Positions 1-10,600 of a DNA stretch of 64,000 bases are shown here, in pieces. The notes below the pieces were generated by a model, which was not told where the DNA came from, made no database searches, and saw only the letters and a program-made list of their open reading frames with translations. The DNA is from Closterium sp. Naga37s-1 (lineage: Eukaryota > Streptophyta > Zygnematophyceae > Desmidiales > Closteriaceae). The DNA lies in contig CANJKZ010000960.1 of assembly GCA_947471745.1 (NCBI GenBank), positions 124,001-188,000 on the forward strand. The letters are read 5' to 3'. Numbering within the stretch: the stretch's first letter is position 1; each line of letters begins with the position of its first letter. The translations under genes were made by a program, and so were the position numbers.

Positions 1-590
1 AGCAGCAGTGGGTGCATGACGTGGAGGTGCAACTGAGGGAGGTGCTGGGTGGGGAGAGGGAACCCTTGAGGAAGGAGCTACGGCACCTGCAGCAGACCAT
101 TCTCTTCCTGGTGAGCACCTGCCTGTTCTGTTTCTTTTGGGTGTCAAATGTCTGGTGCTGTGGCAAGCCAAAGTGTCTGATTGTCCTGGTAAGCATCGCA
201 GCAGCAGTGGGTGCATAACGTGGAGGTGCAGTTGAGAGAGGTGCTGGGAGGGGAATGAGAACCCCAGAAGGAGCTGAGGCACCTGCAGCAAACCATTCTG
301 TTTTTTGTAAGTGGCAAGGACTTTTCTATTTGAGAAGTCACACCATAGCAGCAGTACGCCTGGAGCAGTGGGTGCATGACGTGGAGGTGCAGGTGGGGGG
401 GTTGTTAAGGGGGGGAAGAGAACCCTTGAAGAAGGAGCTGCGGAATCTGCAGCAGAAGATTCCGTTCCTTGTAAGTATCAAGGCAAGGCGAACTCTGGAG
501 GAATTGCGCATGCTGTGTCTAGAGCCGAGCATGAACCAGCTCGTGCACATGTGCATCTGGTACGAGGATTCGAGGACGACAAGTCATGAA
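1..590 (+). repeat. Three tandem copies of a myosin dilute-domain exon (A1-A3), the last fused to a B copy
   Basis: Copies at about 1-110, 198-306 and 355-470 all encode WVHxVEVQ...KELRxLQQ and end at a GT donor (gtgagc, gtaagt, gtaagt). A2 has an in-frame TGA in the middle and is not usable. A3 is followed without an acceptor by a degenerate B copy (484-590) that stays in frame and stops at 591-593. At most two of the copies can function. Confidence 0.8.
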
Positions 591-2032
591 TGATAGTTCA
601 ACTCATCCATTTCCCTCTGTCCCTCTCTTTCCCACCCAACAGACCCTGGACCACAAGCCACGGAGAACTCTTGAGGAATTACGCATGCTGTGCCCCGACC
701 TGAGCATGAACCAGCTGGTGCACATGTGCATCTGGTACGAGGACGACAAGTACGGCACCAAGAGGAGCGCACACAGCTCAGCTCACCAGTGTCTCTGTAT
801 TCATCTGACCTCTTCCCTCCCACAAACGAACTGACCCTGGACCACAAGCCAAGGAGGACTCTGGAGGAACTAAGAATGCTATGCCCAGACCTGAGCATGA
901 ACCAGCTGGTGCACATGTGCATCTGCTATGAGGACGACAAGTAGTGAATGATCGTTCAACCCAACCATTTCCCTCTGTCCATGCCTTTTCCACCCAACAG
1001 AGCCTCGACCACAAGCCACGAAGAACCCTTGAGGAATTACGGATGCTGTGCCCAGAACTGAGCATGAACCAGCTGGTGTACATGTGCATCTGGTACGAGG
1101 ATTGCAAGTACTGAATCTTCAACTCAAACGTTTCCCCCTGTCCCTCTCTTTCCCACCCACCAGACCCTGGACCACAAGCCACGTAGGACACTGGAGGAAT
1201 TACGCATGCTGTGTCCCGATTTGAGCATGAACCAGCTGGTGCACATGTGCATCTGGTACGAGGACGACAAGTACGGCACCAAGGGCGTGGATCCGAGTGT
1301 GATCGAGCAGATGTGGAGCGAGATGGTCGACGACAGCCCCATGCTGCTGCGCGACGGTGAAGGGTGAGTGTGTTGGTGAAGGGTGAGTGTGTTGGTGAAG
1401 GGTGAGTGTGTTGGTGAAGGGTGAGTGTGTTGGTGAAGGGTGAGTGTGTTGGTGAAGGAAGGGTGAGTACAAGGGCAGGAACTGGTGAGTAGGGGGTTGA
1501 TGATGGGATGATACACGAGCATGCAAGGGTCCATGTGATATTCCTATGTTCCCTCAACTACTTGACCTTATTTTCACCTTCCCCTCCTGCTTCCCCTCCC
1601 CTCCCCCCCCACATCCTATCCCCTCCCTCTCACCGCAGCATCCCCTTCACAACGGACGAGATCGTACACAGCCTACCCGAGATAAACCTGGACGAGGTAG
1701 AGCCTCCCCCCGATCTCCAAGACGACCCCACCTTCCACTTCCTCCTCCCCCTCAGCTCCATCCCCTCCGTCCCCTCAACCCCCACTGCCGCCTCGCACAC
1801 TCCCCGCAACGCCTCCCCGCACCTCCCTCCCCCTTCTGTACCGTCATCCATCCCCCGATCGGCATCTCTCTCTCACGCACACTCTCGGCCCGGCACCGCT
1901 CCTGCGCCCCACCCCATGGGGGGTACCCCTAGGGGGACTGGGGTGTCGTCTGTTACAAGTACGCCTCGTGTGCCGTCGAGCCCTTGGGATTACTTCCGGG
2001 GGAGAGGGGTGTGGAAGAGTGATGATGCGTGA
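1..2032 (+). CDS. Class XI myosin, C-terminal globular tail (dilute domain), 3' part of gene
   Basis: This is the 3' end of a plant-type myosin XI heavy chain, an actin motor that moves organelles; the dilute domain at its C-terminus binds cargo adaptors. The best exon set is one A exon (copies end at 110, 306, 470) spelling a KELRxLQQ...PFL segment, then 1164-1363 (TLDHKPRRTLEELRMLC... to YEDDKYGTKG...), then 1639-2032 (IPFTTDEIVHSL, EPPPDLQDDPTFHFLLP). These match the family order FLVIHQKPKKSLDEI, YWDDKYGT, IPFSVDDL, EPPPLIRENSGFSFLLP as I remember it. A exons end in phase 0, 1164 starts in phase 0 and the 1363/1639 junction is in phase, with GT-AG borders. After FLLP there is a Ser/Pro-rich tail of about 80 residues that I do not recognise. 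The motor domain lies outside the window. The exons are multiplied (see the repeat entries), so the true transcript structure is uncertain. Confidence 0.85.
643..1363 (+). repeat. Four further tandem copies of the next myosin exon (B2-B5)
   Basis: Copies start at 643, 834, 1001 and 1164, each encoding (T/S)LDHKPRRTLEELRMLCP(D/E)LSMNQL in pieces. B2, B4 and B5 are preceded by a C-rich tract and CAG; B3 has lost the AG. B3 and B4 stop directly after the YEDDK/YEDCK segment, B2 diverges after YGTK, and only B5 continues into the rest of the domain. B5 is taken as the real exon and the others as decaying copies; mutually exclusive exon use is possible but would need RNA evidence. Confidence 0.8.
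1356..1450 (+). repeat. 19-bp minisatellite containing the myosin exon's splice donor
   Basis: Five perfect head-to-tail units of ggtgaagggtgagtgtgtt. The first unit spans the exon end, whose donor is GG|GTGAGT at 1363/1364, so four extra copies of the same donor lie downstream at 19-bp steps. Use of a later donor would shift the frame because 19 is not a multiple of three. Confidence 0.9.
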
Positions 2033-2969
2033 TGATGAGTGGGGCGTGAGAGAGAGGAATGAGGAAGGAGAGGCAGGAGGAAGAGGTATGAAGGAGGCAT
2101 GGGCAGGGATGGTCATGAGGGGGAAATGGACAGGAGGTAAAAAAACGTATATGATGTGCCAAAGGCGGGCGGGCATTCAGAATGTGTGGGTGATGGATGC
2201 AGGAATATAATGCTTGGTGTTGCTCCTGGGTTAGACTGTGAGGTGTTTCTTGTAAGACTTGCATGTGCTGGTGGTGGTGCTATGAACTATTCCTCCTACC
2301 GTATTTCTCTTGCAAGGTATATTGCGTGTGCGGTTGTTCTGCACCAGCTCTAGTCTAGTTTTCTCGAGGTATGTTGTCTGCACAGCGTGGTTGTTTACGC
2401 GCCTTGTGCAGTTGTGGGAGTGAGGAATCAGGATGTAAGGTAGGCCTGCTTTAGTCTAACTTCAGGCATTTAGAACTTACATATTTGGATGTACTTCAAC
2501 ATTTAGATGTATGATATAGTCTGTATAAATACATTAGTGTGAGCAAAGGTTCCCTAGAGAAACTTTTGTGCCTGGGGACGTGTTTATAAGGTGGCTCAAT
2601 CAGTCCTGATTGCATAACAAAATATGATATTCATCCATCCACCGCCGCACCCAGCATGTCACGCTGATTTGCAGCGCAGGTGTATTTACACATGCCCATA
2701 ATTCCCATGGTTACAGCCTGAAATCGGGTTACGAAATCTCAATACGAATACCAAATGCACTTGTGTGCACGCCCTGAGAATACACCAGCCATACCTTTTC
2801 CCGCGTCTGTGATGACAAACGTCTGACCCTGCATCCCTAACTGAAATACTCTGCACGAATTAGGGTTTCACGCTACGCACTCGCTTTCTGAAAGCGTGTT
2901 ACAAGGTTCGAAGCCTTCGAGAAGGGTTTTCTCTGGCGTAATTCTCCTATTTGACATTCTGACGACGCC
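2033..2969. other. Intergenic: myosin 3' UTR and RPB12 upstream region
   Basis: No conserved coding signal is seen on either strand. The stretch must hold the myosin 3' UTR and the RPB12 promoter and 5' UTR. AT content rises compared with the exons; no confident TATA box or polyadenylation signal was chosen. Confidence 0.5.
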
Positions 2970-3310
2970 ATGGCGGACGTGGGGGGGTATATGCCGCCGC
3001 AGGAACCAGTAACTTACATGTGTGGAGGTAGGGTTTTGAGTCGAACTACAATATCCATCGCCTAGTCGCTCCCTCTTATTCGTTCTTGACCCCTTCTCTT
3101 CTTCGCGCGCCTTCCTTTCTGCAGTGTTTTTTTAGACTATTTTCACGCACTCATGTTTTGCGTCCATTGGATTCACACTTGCCAGAATGCGGTGCTGACA
3201 ACACCCTAAAGCCCGGAGACGTTATTCAATGTCGAGAGTGCGGCTACCGAATACTCTACAAAAAGAGAACTCGACGCAGTAAGTCGTTTTGTCTCGCTTT
3301 AAAAAACTAA
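2970..3310 (+). CDS. RPB12: RNA polymerases I, II and III common subunit RPABC4 (RPB12), N-terminal exons
   Basis: RPB12 is a small zinc-binding subunit shared by the three nuclear RNA polymerases. Exon 1 (2970-3027) starts at ATG with [19 protein letters not shown] and ends at GAG|GTAGGG. Exon 2 (3186-3278) begins after CCAG and completes a Glu codon, giving [20 protein letters not shown], then [13 protein letters not shown], and ends at CGCA|GTAAGT. Both zinc CxxC pairs and the family's near-invariant [21 protein letters not shown] block are present. The family normally ends about seven residues later (VVQYEAR-like); that last exon was not found. Either the 16-bp array downstream lies in the following intron, or the message reads through the donor and stops at 3310 after about ten unrelated residues. 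A damaged copy of the exon 2 end lies at 3349-3376. Confidence 0.88.
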
Positions 3311-3348
3311 GGGTGACTTTGAGCTGATTTTAAAAAATATACCATCAC

Positions 3349-3376
3349 AAGAAGAGAACGAGACGCACTAAGTCCT
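3349..3376 (+). repeat. Partial copy of the RPB12 exon 2 end with a ruined donor
   Basis: The segment agaagagaacgagacgcact resembles the exon 2 end (3262-3284, aaaagagaactcgacgcagt), but the donor GT has become CT. It is a small case of the exon-fragment duplication seen in other genes here. Confidence 0.6.
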
Positions 3377-3578
3377 GTCACGATGTTCGTGTGTCCTGTC
3401 GTGTGTGGACAAATTTGCTTGCTTCGAAAGTTTCAACATTGGTTTGTGAATGGTTAAACCCGAAACTATAAACCTTTTTGAACCGTCTCACCATGCCATC
3501 GCCTCGTCTTAGCCCATGCCACCATCCGCCATGCCACCATCACACGCTCCGATTATCACACACAGTAGGCGACCTGCT

Positions 3579-5290
3579 CACCATGCCACCATCTCACCAT
3601 GCTACCATCTCACCATGCTACCATCTCACCATGCTACCATCACACCATGCTACCATCTCACCATGCTACCATCTCACCATGCTACCATCTCACCATGCTA
3701 CCATCCCACCATGCTACCATCTCACCATGCTACCATCTCACCATGCTACCATCTCACCATGCTACCATGCCACCATGCCACCATCTCACCATGCTACCAC
3801 CTCACCATGCTACCACATCACCGTGCTACCATCTCACCATGCTACCATCCCACCATGCTACCATCTCACCATGCTAACATCTCACCATGCTACCATCTCA
3901 CCATGCTACCATCTCACCATGCTACCATCTCACCATGCTACCATCACACCATGCTACCATCTCACCATGCTACCATCTCACCATGCTACCATCTCACCAT
4001 GCTACCATCCCACCATGCTACCATCTCACCATGCTACCATCTCACCATGCTACCATCTCACCATGCTACCATGCCACCATGCCACCATCTCACCATGCTA
4101 CCACCTCACCATGCTACCACATCACCGTGCTACCATCTCACCATGCTACCATCCCACCATGCTACCATCTCACCATGCTAACATCTCACCATGCTACCAT
4201 CTCACCATGCTACCATCTCACCATGCTACCATCTCACCATGCTACCATGTCACCATGCTACCATCTCACAATGTTACCATCTCACCATGCTATCATCTCA
4301 CGATGCTATCATCTCACGATGCTACCACCTCACCATGCTACCATCTCACCATGCTACCATCTCACCATGCTACCATCTCACCATGCTACCATCTCACCAT
4401 GCTACCATCTCAACGTGCTACCATCTCACCGTGCTACCATCTCACCGTGCTACCATCTCACCATGCTACCATCCCACCACGCTACCATCTCACCATGCTA
4501 CCATCTCACCATGCTACCATGTCACCATGCTAGCATGTCACCCTGCTGCCATGTCACCGTGTTACCATCTCACCATGCTACCATCTCACGATGCTACCAC
4601 CTCACCATGCTACCATCTCACCATGCCACCATCTCACCATGCTACCATCTCACCATGCTACCATCTCACCATGTTACCATCTCACCATGCTACCATCTCA
4701 CCATGCTACCATCTCACCATGCTACCATCTCACCATGCTACCACCTCACCATGCTACCACCTCACCATGGTACCATCTCACCATGGTACCATCTCACCAT
4801 GCTACCATCTCACCATGCTACTATCTCACCATGCTACCATCTCACCATGCTACCATCCCACCATGCCACCATCTCACCATGCTACCATCTCACCACCATG
4901 CTACCATCTCACCATGCTACCATCTCACCATGCTACCATCTCAACGTGCTACCATCTCACCGTGCTACCATCTCACCGTGCTACCATCTCACCGTGCTAC
5001 CATCTCACCATGCTACCATCCCACCACGCTACCATCTCACCATGCTACCATCCCACCACCACGCTACCACCTCACCATGCTACCATCTCACCATGCTACC
5101 ATCTCACCATGCTACCATCGCACCCGCTACCATCGCACCATGCTGCCATCGCACCATGCTGCCATCGCACCACGCTACCATCGCACCCGCTACCATCGTA
5201 CCATGCTACCATCTCGCCGTGCTACCATCCCACCATGCCACCATCTTATCATGCCGCCATCATGCCACCATCTCATCATGCTGCCGTCAT
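3579..5290 (+). repeat. 16-bp minisatellite, about 105 units, with a 304-bp higher-order period
   Basis: The unit is ctcaccatgctaccat with point variants (ccaccat, ctaacat, caccgtg, caacgtg). A block with the same series of variants occurs at about 3773-3886 and 4077-4190, exactly 304 bp (19 units) apart, so segments as well as single units have been duplicated. The unit lacks stop codons in the frames used, which makes long His/Pro/Ser/Thr-rich reading frames that are artefacts. Units become irregular after about 5110 (atcgcacc variants). The array lies on the sense strand of RPB12 and may be in its intron. Confidence 0.95.
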
Positions 5291-6040
5291 GCCAACATCT
5301 CAAACTGCTCGTTTCCACCCTGCTTGCTCCATCCAATCTCACTGGTAACCCTGTATTTGTATCCCACCTTGCGTTTGTTTCTCGCCCTCCCACCCTCTGT
5401 AAACAGTTGTGCAATTTGAGGCTAGGTGACCCCTCGTGTTGCGTCCTATCGTGTCCCCTTCAGCTCGTGAGTGCACTCTGGCACTCTGCTTTTCTGCTGG
5501 TCTAGGGTTTATCTTAGCTGCTGGTGCCAGCAGAGGTCCCATTTCTGTGTACATGTGAAATAGTCGATCAGTATGCTGTGTGTGTGCAATTCATGAAGCT
5601 GAATTCTAAAATGAGATCCAATTACAGTGGCTACAGCCACCTTTGTTGCTGCAGAAGCGCATGTCTAGGGCACTTTGCTCTGCTGCAAAACCTGTTGCAG
5701 AATTGAGGCTACCATACCAAAGAGCCCAGCTTGCCATGTTCTTCGCTGGAACATAATTCCAAGTTCATCGATTCTGAAGCAATGAACAGTTAATCAGTTG
5801 CCTGAACTTGTTTCAATCATATTGTGAGCTTTTTCCATTTCAAGCACGGCATCGCTTGCTTGCAGTTCACAACGGAGCTGTACTCTCCATTTGAAATGAC
5901 TACCTACCACTGCTTTACACTCAAGTGAAGTACACAAAATGATAATCGTTCGAAGGATCCCCCCAAAATCCCAATTCTCATACCCACCTTCCCCACTGTG
6001 AATGGACCCTGCGCGAAATAAACTGCAAAATACGACTCAC
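5291..6040. other. No recognised gene
   Basis: Unique sequence after the minisatellite. I looked here for the missing RPB12 terminal exon and found only a weak candidate near 5561 (an AG followed by codons giving a DQYA segment), which does not match the family end well. No RNA gene or other repeat was recognised. Confidence 0.4.
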
Positions 6041-6436
6041 CCCAGGAGTGTGCCACCTGGACCTTGACGGCATCTGGTTCACCGTATACCGAGTGCTCGG
6101 TCTTGATCACCATCACATTGTAACCCTCCTTCACGAAAACATTCACCAGCATCTGCGTCACCTCGGAGTCCTCCCAGCCTTCGACTACGCCCAGGTTCCC
6201 TGGAGCCACTGTATCCACCGTCACCTCGTCCTAGCTCATCAACTTCCGCTCCACCCTGCGCGGAGATCCCAAGGCAGATCCGGCGGTGACGGCGGTTGTT
6301 GCGGTGGAGGATGAAGTCTGCAGCATGGGCCGTGCTGCGCTGGCGCTGGTGACGGCGAGGAACACGAGGAGGGAGAGAGGCAGCAACTTGCGCGCTGCGC
6401 GCGGCCACGAGCGCGCGGCCACGAGTTACTTGCCAT
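6041..6436 (-). CDS. Possible exon(s) of an unrecognised, perhaps secreted, protein
   Basis: On the minus strand a conserved-looking reading frame encodes VEGWEDSEVTQMLVNVFVKE and runs to VKVQVAHSWG, ending at a good donor (GGG|GTGAGT, exon end 6041). Upstream in the same frame lies a hydrophobic stretch (LLPLSLLVFLAVTSASA) that would make a signal peptide, but a TAG at about 6231 separates the two and the frame has GTG rather than ATG at its start. The TAG could be the AG of an acceptor, in which case the hydrophobic part belongs to another exon. An ATG at 6436 lies in a different frame. No family was recognised and no downstream exon was located. Confidence 0.3.
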
Positions 6437-6707
6437 TGTCGAGATGCTTTGGGATCGTCGCAGTCAGTGCCGCACGAATGAAAGCAAGCAAGTTGATAGT
6501 GCACCTATGGAACAAGCTGTTGAAAGGAAAGCTGGTTGAAATTGCAACAACGGAAAAAGCAGTTGTGGAAGAGCTGATGACGAAAGACACCTCGAACGTC
6601 TGATTTATAAACATTCCTTCTTAATCCTATAGCTGAGGGCAGCTCATTATCTGCTCGTGCCGCCATAGCCAGAAGACTGTGTTTCAAAGCAGTCATGAAG
6701 CAAACGT

Positions 6708-6963
6708 GAATATCTCAGCGGAAACGGGTCGTCAAGCCTGACGACCTGTTGACGACTTGACGACATGCTGCCCCGGGCAGAAAAAACTAAAACCCTGTCG
6801 GATGGCATGCCATCCGAGGGAGGCATCAACCCTAAATCCATGCCTCCCTGTGTTTAGGGTTGATGCCTCCCTGACCGGATGCATGCCCGAATGGGTTTTA
6901 TTTTTTTTTCCCGCGGGCAGCGAGCTCCCCCGGGCGGACTCGCTTGTCCGCTGAGATATATTC
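6708..6963. mobile_element. MITE-like hairpin element with terminal inverted repeats
   Basis: The ends are gaatatctcagcgga (6708-6722) and its near-complement tccgctgagatatattc (6947-6963). Inside lie a perfect 18-bp inverted repeat (6819-6836 against 6853-6870, ggaggcatcaaccctaaa) and a palindrome, ggatggcatgccatcc, at about 6800-6815. It has no coding capacity. The target duplication is not clear, so the superfamily is not assigned. Confidence 0.6.
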
Positions 6964-7477
6964 GGCGGTTGTTACCGTTCTAGCAGGTATGGAAGGCCGA
7001 GAGTAAAAGGCACGGTAGATCTCGGGGGAAAATGGTTCGACCTGAAGTGGGAAGTGAGGGAAGATGACGGTACTGTAATGAGGGCGGGGTCAGAAGGAAA
7101 TGTAAACTGCAACCCGTGGGGTTTGACGCGATCTTCGTAACCAGACGAAGTTCGCAAGTCCATCGCTGCGGCTGCAATTCACGAAATGTGCAAGAAAAGC
7201 GAAACAGTGGCTGTGGGATCTGTCTAGCTATACGCGAAACGAGACACCTCGCTACAGACTAAGTAGAGAACATTTTGCTCACCAAATTCTGATTCTTTCT
7301 ACGCAATCCATATCTACAACATCAATCAAACAAACTCTCCACCTGCAAATGACAGGTCTGCCTCCAGGGCCTCTACTACATGGGGGAATGCGGTAATCTC
7401 GTGCCGTAATTTATGAGCCAAAGAAATCAATGTAGGGACGATGTCACAGAATCTGAAAACCCCGACCATCGGCTTCA
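6964..7477. other. No recognised gene; 3' flank of the U5-40K gene
   Basis: Unique sequence between the MITE-like element and the duplicated last exon of the minus-strand U5-40K gene. It would carry that gene's 3' UTR or flank. No conserved coding signal is seen. Confidence 0.4.
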
Positions 7478-7600
7478 CTTGATGGTGGGATCAAGCACCC
7501 CCAGGTAGATGCGCTTGTCAGAGGAGCAGGAGCCAATGATGGGATGCGAGGGATGGAATGGACACCGCCTTGTTCACCGTCCCGTTCTGAGACACCTCAA
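7478..7600 (-). repeat. Degenerate copy of U5-40K exon 8 beyond the stop codon
   Basis: About 110 bp match exon 8 (7636-7755), including the codons for SDKRIYLG and the terminal DPTIK-like end. An extra base (ggaatggacacc against ggaacacc) shifts the frame and the 5' part is lost, so it cannot replace the true last exon. Confidence 0.8.
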
Positions 7601-7635
7601 AAAAGATAATAAAAATCGGTGCAGGTGGGTGGCCT

Positions 7636-10600
7636 CTACTTGATGGTGGGATCGAGCTCCCCCAGGTAGATGCGTTTATCAGAGGAGCAGGAGCCTATGA
7701 TGGGCTGCGAGGGATGGAACACCACCTCGTTCACCGACCCGTTGTGGCCAGGCAGCTGCCATGCACGTGTGAGAGATGTGATGGGAGGAAGATGGGGATG
7801 GAGATGAGGCGCCTCAAAACTAGCACAGTAACCCCCATACCATGCAGCCGGAATGTACTTTGTACAAAGGGCCATCCGTCATAGCATAACCCTGTCGCCT
7901 CCATGACTAACCCCATACCTTGTGAGGAGCTGACAAAATATACCTTGTATCAAACTTGGCAAATGGTGGTGTCTCAGACAAACACGATGCAGTCAAGATG
8001 AACCTCGAATCAAAAGGTCAGTATATTACATGATAAACCAAACAACCCCCATACCTTGTAGAGGATGCGTGCGGCGCATGGTAGTGTCCCACACATATAC
8101 CATGCGGCCGGCGTGTACCTTGTGCTGATAAAGCCTCGCCTAGCCCTTTCAACATCCACCCATCCCTGTACCCTGTATTATCAATCACCCCCTGTACCTT
8201 GTACAGGATGCGCCGCATTGTGGTGTCCCACACATACACCATGCAGTTGGCATGTATCTTGTTCTAAAGCCCAACCCTTTCAACACGCACCCTTCACAAC
8301 ACAACCTGTACCCTGCATAGTCAGCCCCTGTACCTTGTAAAGGATCCGGCGCATCGTGGTGTCCCACACATACACCATGCGGTTACCATGTTCCTCCCTG
8401 CACCTTGCGCTCACAAATAACCCCAGTACCTTATAGAGAATCCGCCGCATCGTCGTGTCCCACACATACACCATGCGGTCGGCGCTGCCAGCTGTCACGC
8501 GGGAGCCGTCCGGCGACCAATCGCATTTGAGCAGATTCTTCTCCACGCTGTGCTGGTGCCCTGTGAAGATCTTCACACACCGGTTCTGGCCAATGGGGAC
8601 AAGGGGAAACGGTGGATGTGTCAGTTTGAACATGGAAAACGAGGGGCCAGTTTAGTGCATGCAGACCAATTAGGTGGAAGGGGGAGAGCTTGGAAGGGGC
8701 CTCAGACCCATTGCATTTGAGCCGGTTCTTCTCCACGCTGTGCTGGTACCCTGTGAAGATCTTCACACACCGGTTCTGGGCAACGGGGAGGGATAGTATG
8801 ACGCATTTGGAGTAAAGAGGCTGAGCGGCTAGTAGTTGGAGGGGCCTCAGGCCACTCGCATTTGAGCTGTGCTGTGCCTCAGGGATCTTCTCCCCGCTGT
8901 GCTGGTGCCCACTGTGCAGGGGGGCGGGAGGGTTGGTGTGGAGAAAGGGGGAGGAGGGCGACGGGCAGAGGGCGACAGGCGGAGGGAGGGGGGCGGAAGA
9001 AGAGGGGCGGAGGGAGAGGAGCGGAGGAAGAGGAACGGGGGGAGGAGAGTGGGGGCGGAAGGCGGGGCATGGGAGGGTTCGTATGTGGAGAACGGGGAGG
9101 AGGGAAGCACAGGGGTGTTAGTATGGTGGATGCGTCGCAAAGGGGTGGAGGTGGGAATGAGGTATCCAATCTGAGAAGTGGAGGGAATGAACGGCAGAGA
9201 CGGTCAAGAGGAGGGCGAGGAAAAGGAGTAAGATGCCCAAGTAAGAAGTAAGAAGTAAGAAGTAAGAAGCAAGAAGTCAGAAGTGAGAAGTGCTTGTGAA
9301 TAGTATTCGCCGGAACTTCACCATGCCACTTGTTGCAGTTAGAGAGAAGCCCGCACGGCACCACTCGGGGGGTGCATAGTTTGAGAAGCGCACAGGAGCA
9401 CACCTGCGAGGCGTATACTTGAAGGCCGAACTGAGAGCTCATGATGCAGAGAGCACACCAAAACGCACCTGGGGCGCATAGATCCGGAGGTCTCAGATGT
9501 ATGGTGTGCATGCATGATGCATCCCATGGCATTGGTGAGCGGATAGGTGAGTGAAGTGAGAACGAACGCCATTCACAGGGTGTATGGTTGGGTACGATAG
9601 AAAAATGTTTTTTGAGATGTCTCAAAAGCCACTTGATAAAATGTATGAAACAATCTTTTATCAGGGACGCCATCGACAGCGTGTATGGTTGGGTACGATG
9701 CGCCTGTTTTTGAGTCGACTCATAAAATGTATGAAACAATCTTTTATCATGAACGCCATCTACAGCGTGTATGGTTGGGTACGATGCGCCTGTTTTTGAG
9801 TCGACTCATAAAATGTATGAAACAATCTTTTATCATGAACGCCATCTACAGCATGTATGGTTGGGTATGATGCGCCTGTTTTTGAGTCGACTCATAAAAT
9901 GTATGAAACAATCTTTTATCATGAACGCCATCTACAGCGTGTATGGTTGGGTATGATGCGCCTGTTTTTGAGTCGACTCATAAAATGTATGAAACAATCT
10001 TTTATCACGAACGCCATCTACAGCGTGTATGGTTGGGTATGATGCGGAGCGGACAGCACACAACACACCTGCGGGGTGTAGGGTCGGAGGTCCCAGATGC
10101 GCAGAGGTTCAGTCCATGGCGTTGGTGAGCAGGTGGGTGGGTGAGTGGAGTGACAAAGAAAGGCACTCGTCAGGTGTATGGTTTAGATTAAATGCAAAGC
10201 ATGCACAGAAGGAAGGACGTACCTGGGGCGCGTAGGGCCGAAGGTCCCAGATGCGCAGAGTGCAGTCCATGGCGCTGGTGAGCAGATAGGCGAGAAGAGA
10301 GCGGGGAGAGACAGAGCCACTCAGACCATCTTACCAGTGACTGCACAGTTGTGTGTGTCTACCCAAATCCAAATAGGACATACCTGGGGGGCGTAGGGCC
10401 GGAGGTCCCAGATGCGCAGAGTGCAGTCCATGGCGTTGGTGAGCAGATACGCCCCATCCGGGCTGACCCTCATGCCCGTGATCGTATCCGTGTGCCCCAG
10501 CAGCCTCATCACTGGCTCTGCTCCCTTGCCGCCCCCGGCCCCGGTCTCCCCACTTCCGCCCTCTGCTGAGTCCTCTCCCCCCGCCCGTGCTGCTGTTGAT

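Noticed and set aside
586..1112. Separate small genes encoding the LEELRMLC peptide
   Set aside because: They are repeated myosin exons with splice signals, not independent genes.
3478..5505. His/Pro/Ser-rich frames of 220-510 codons
   Set aside because: Same effect from the 16-bp minisatellite; overlapping frames give the same repeated peptide.
5556..5600. Last exon of RPB12
   Set aside because: The candidate (DQYA after an AG) lacks the conserved VQYEAR pattern and a pyrimidine tract.
6041..6436. A selenoprotein or read-through gene
   Set aside because: The interrupting codon is TAG, not TGA, and it can equally be the AG of an acceptor; no family supports it.
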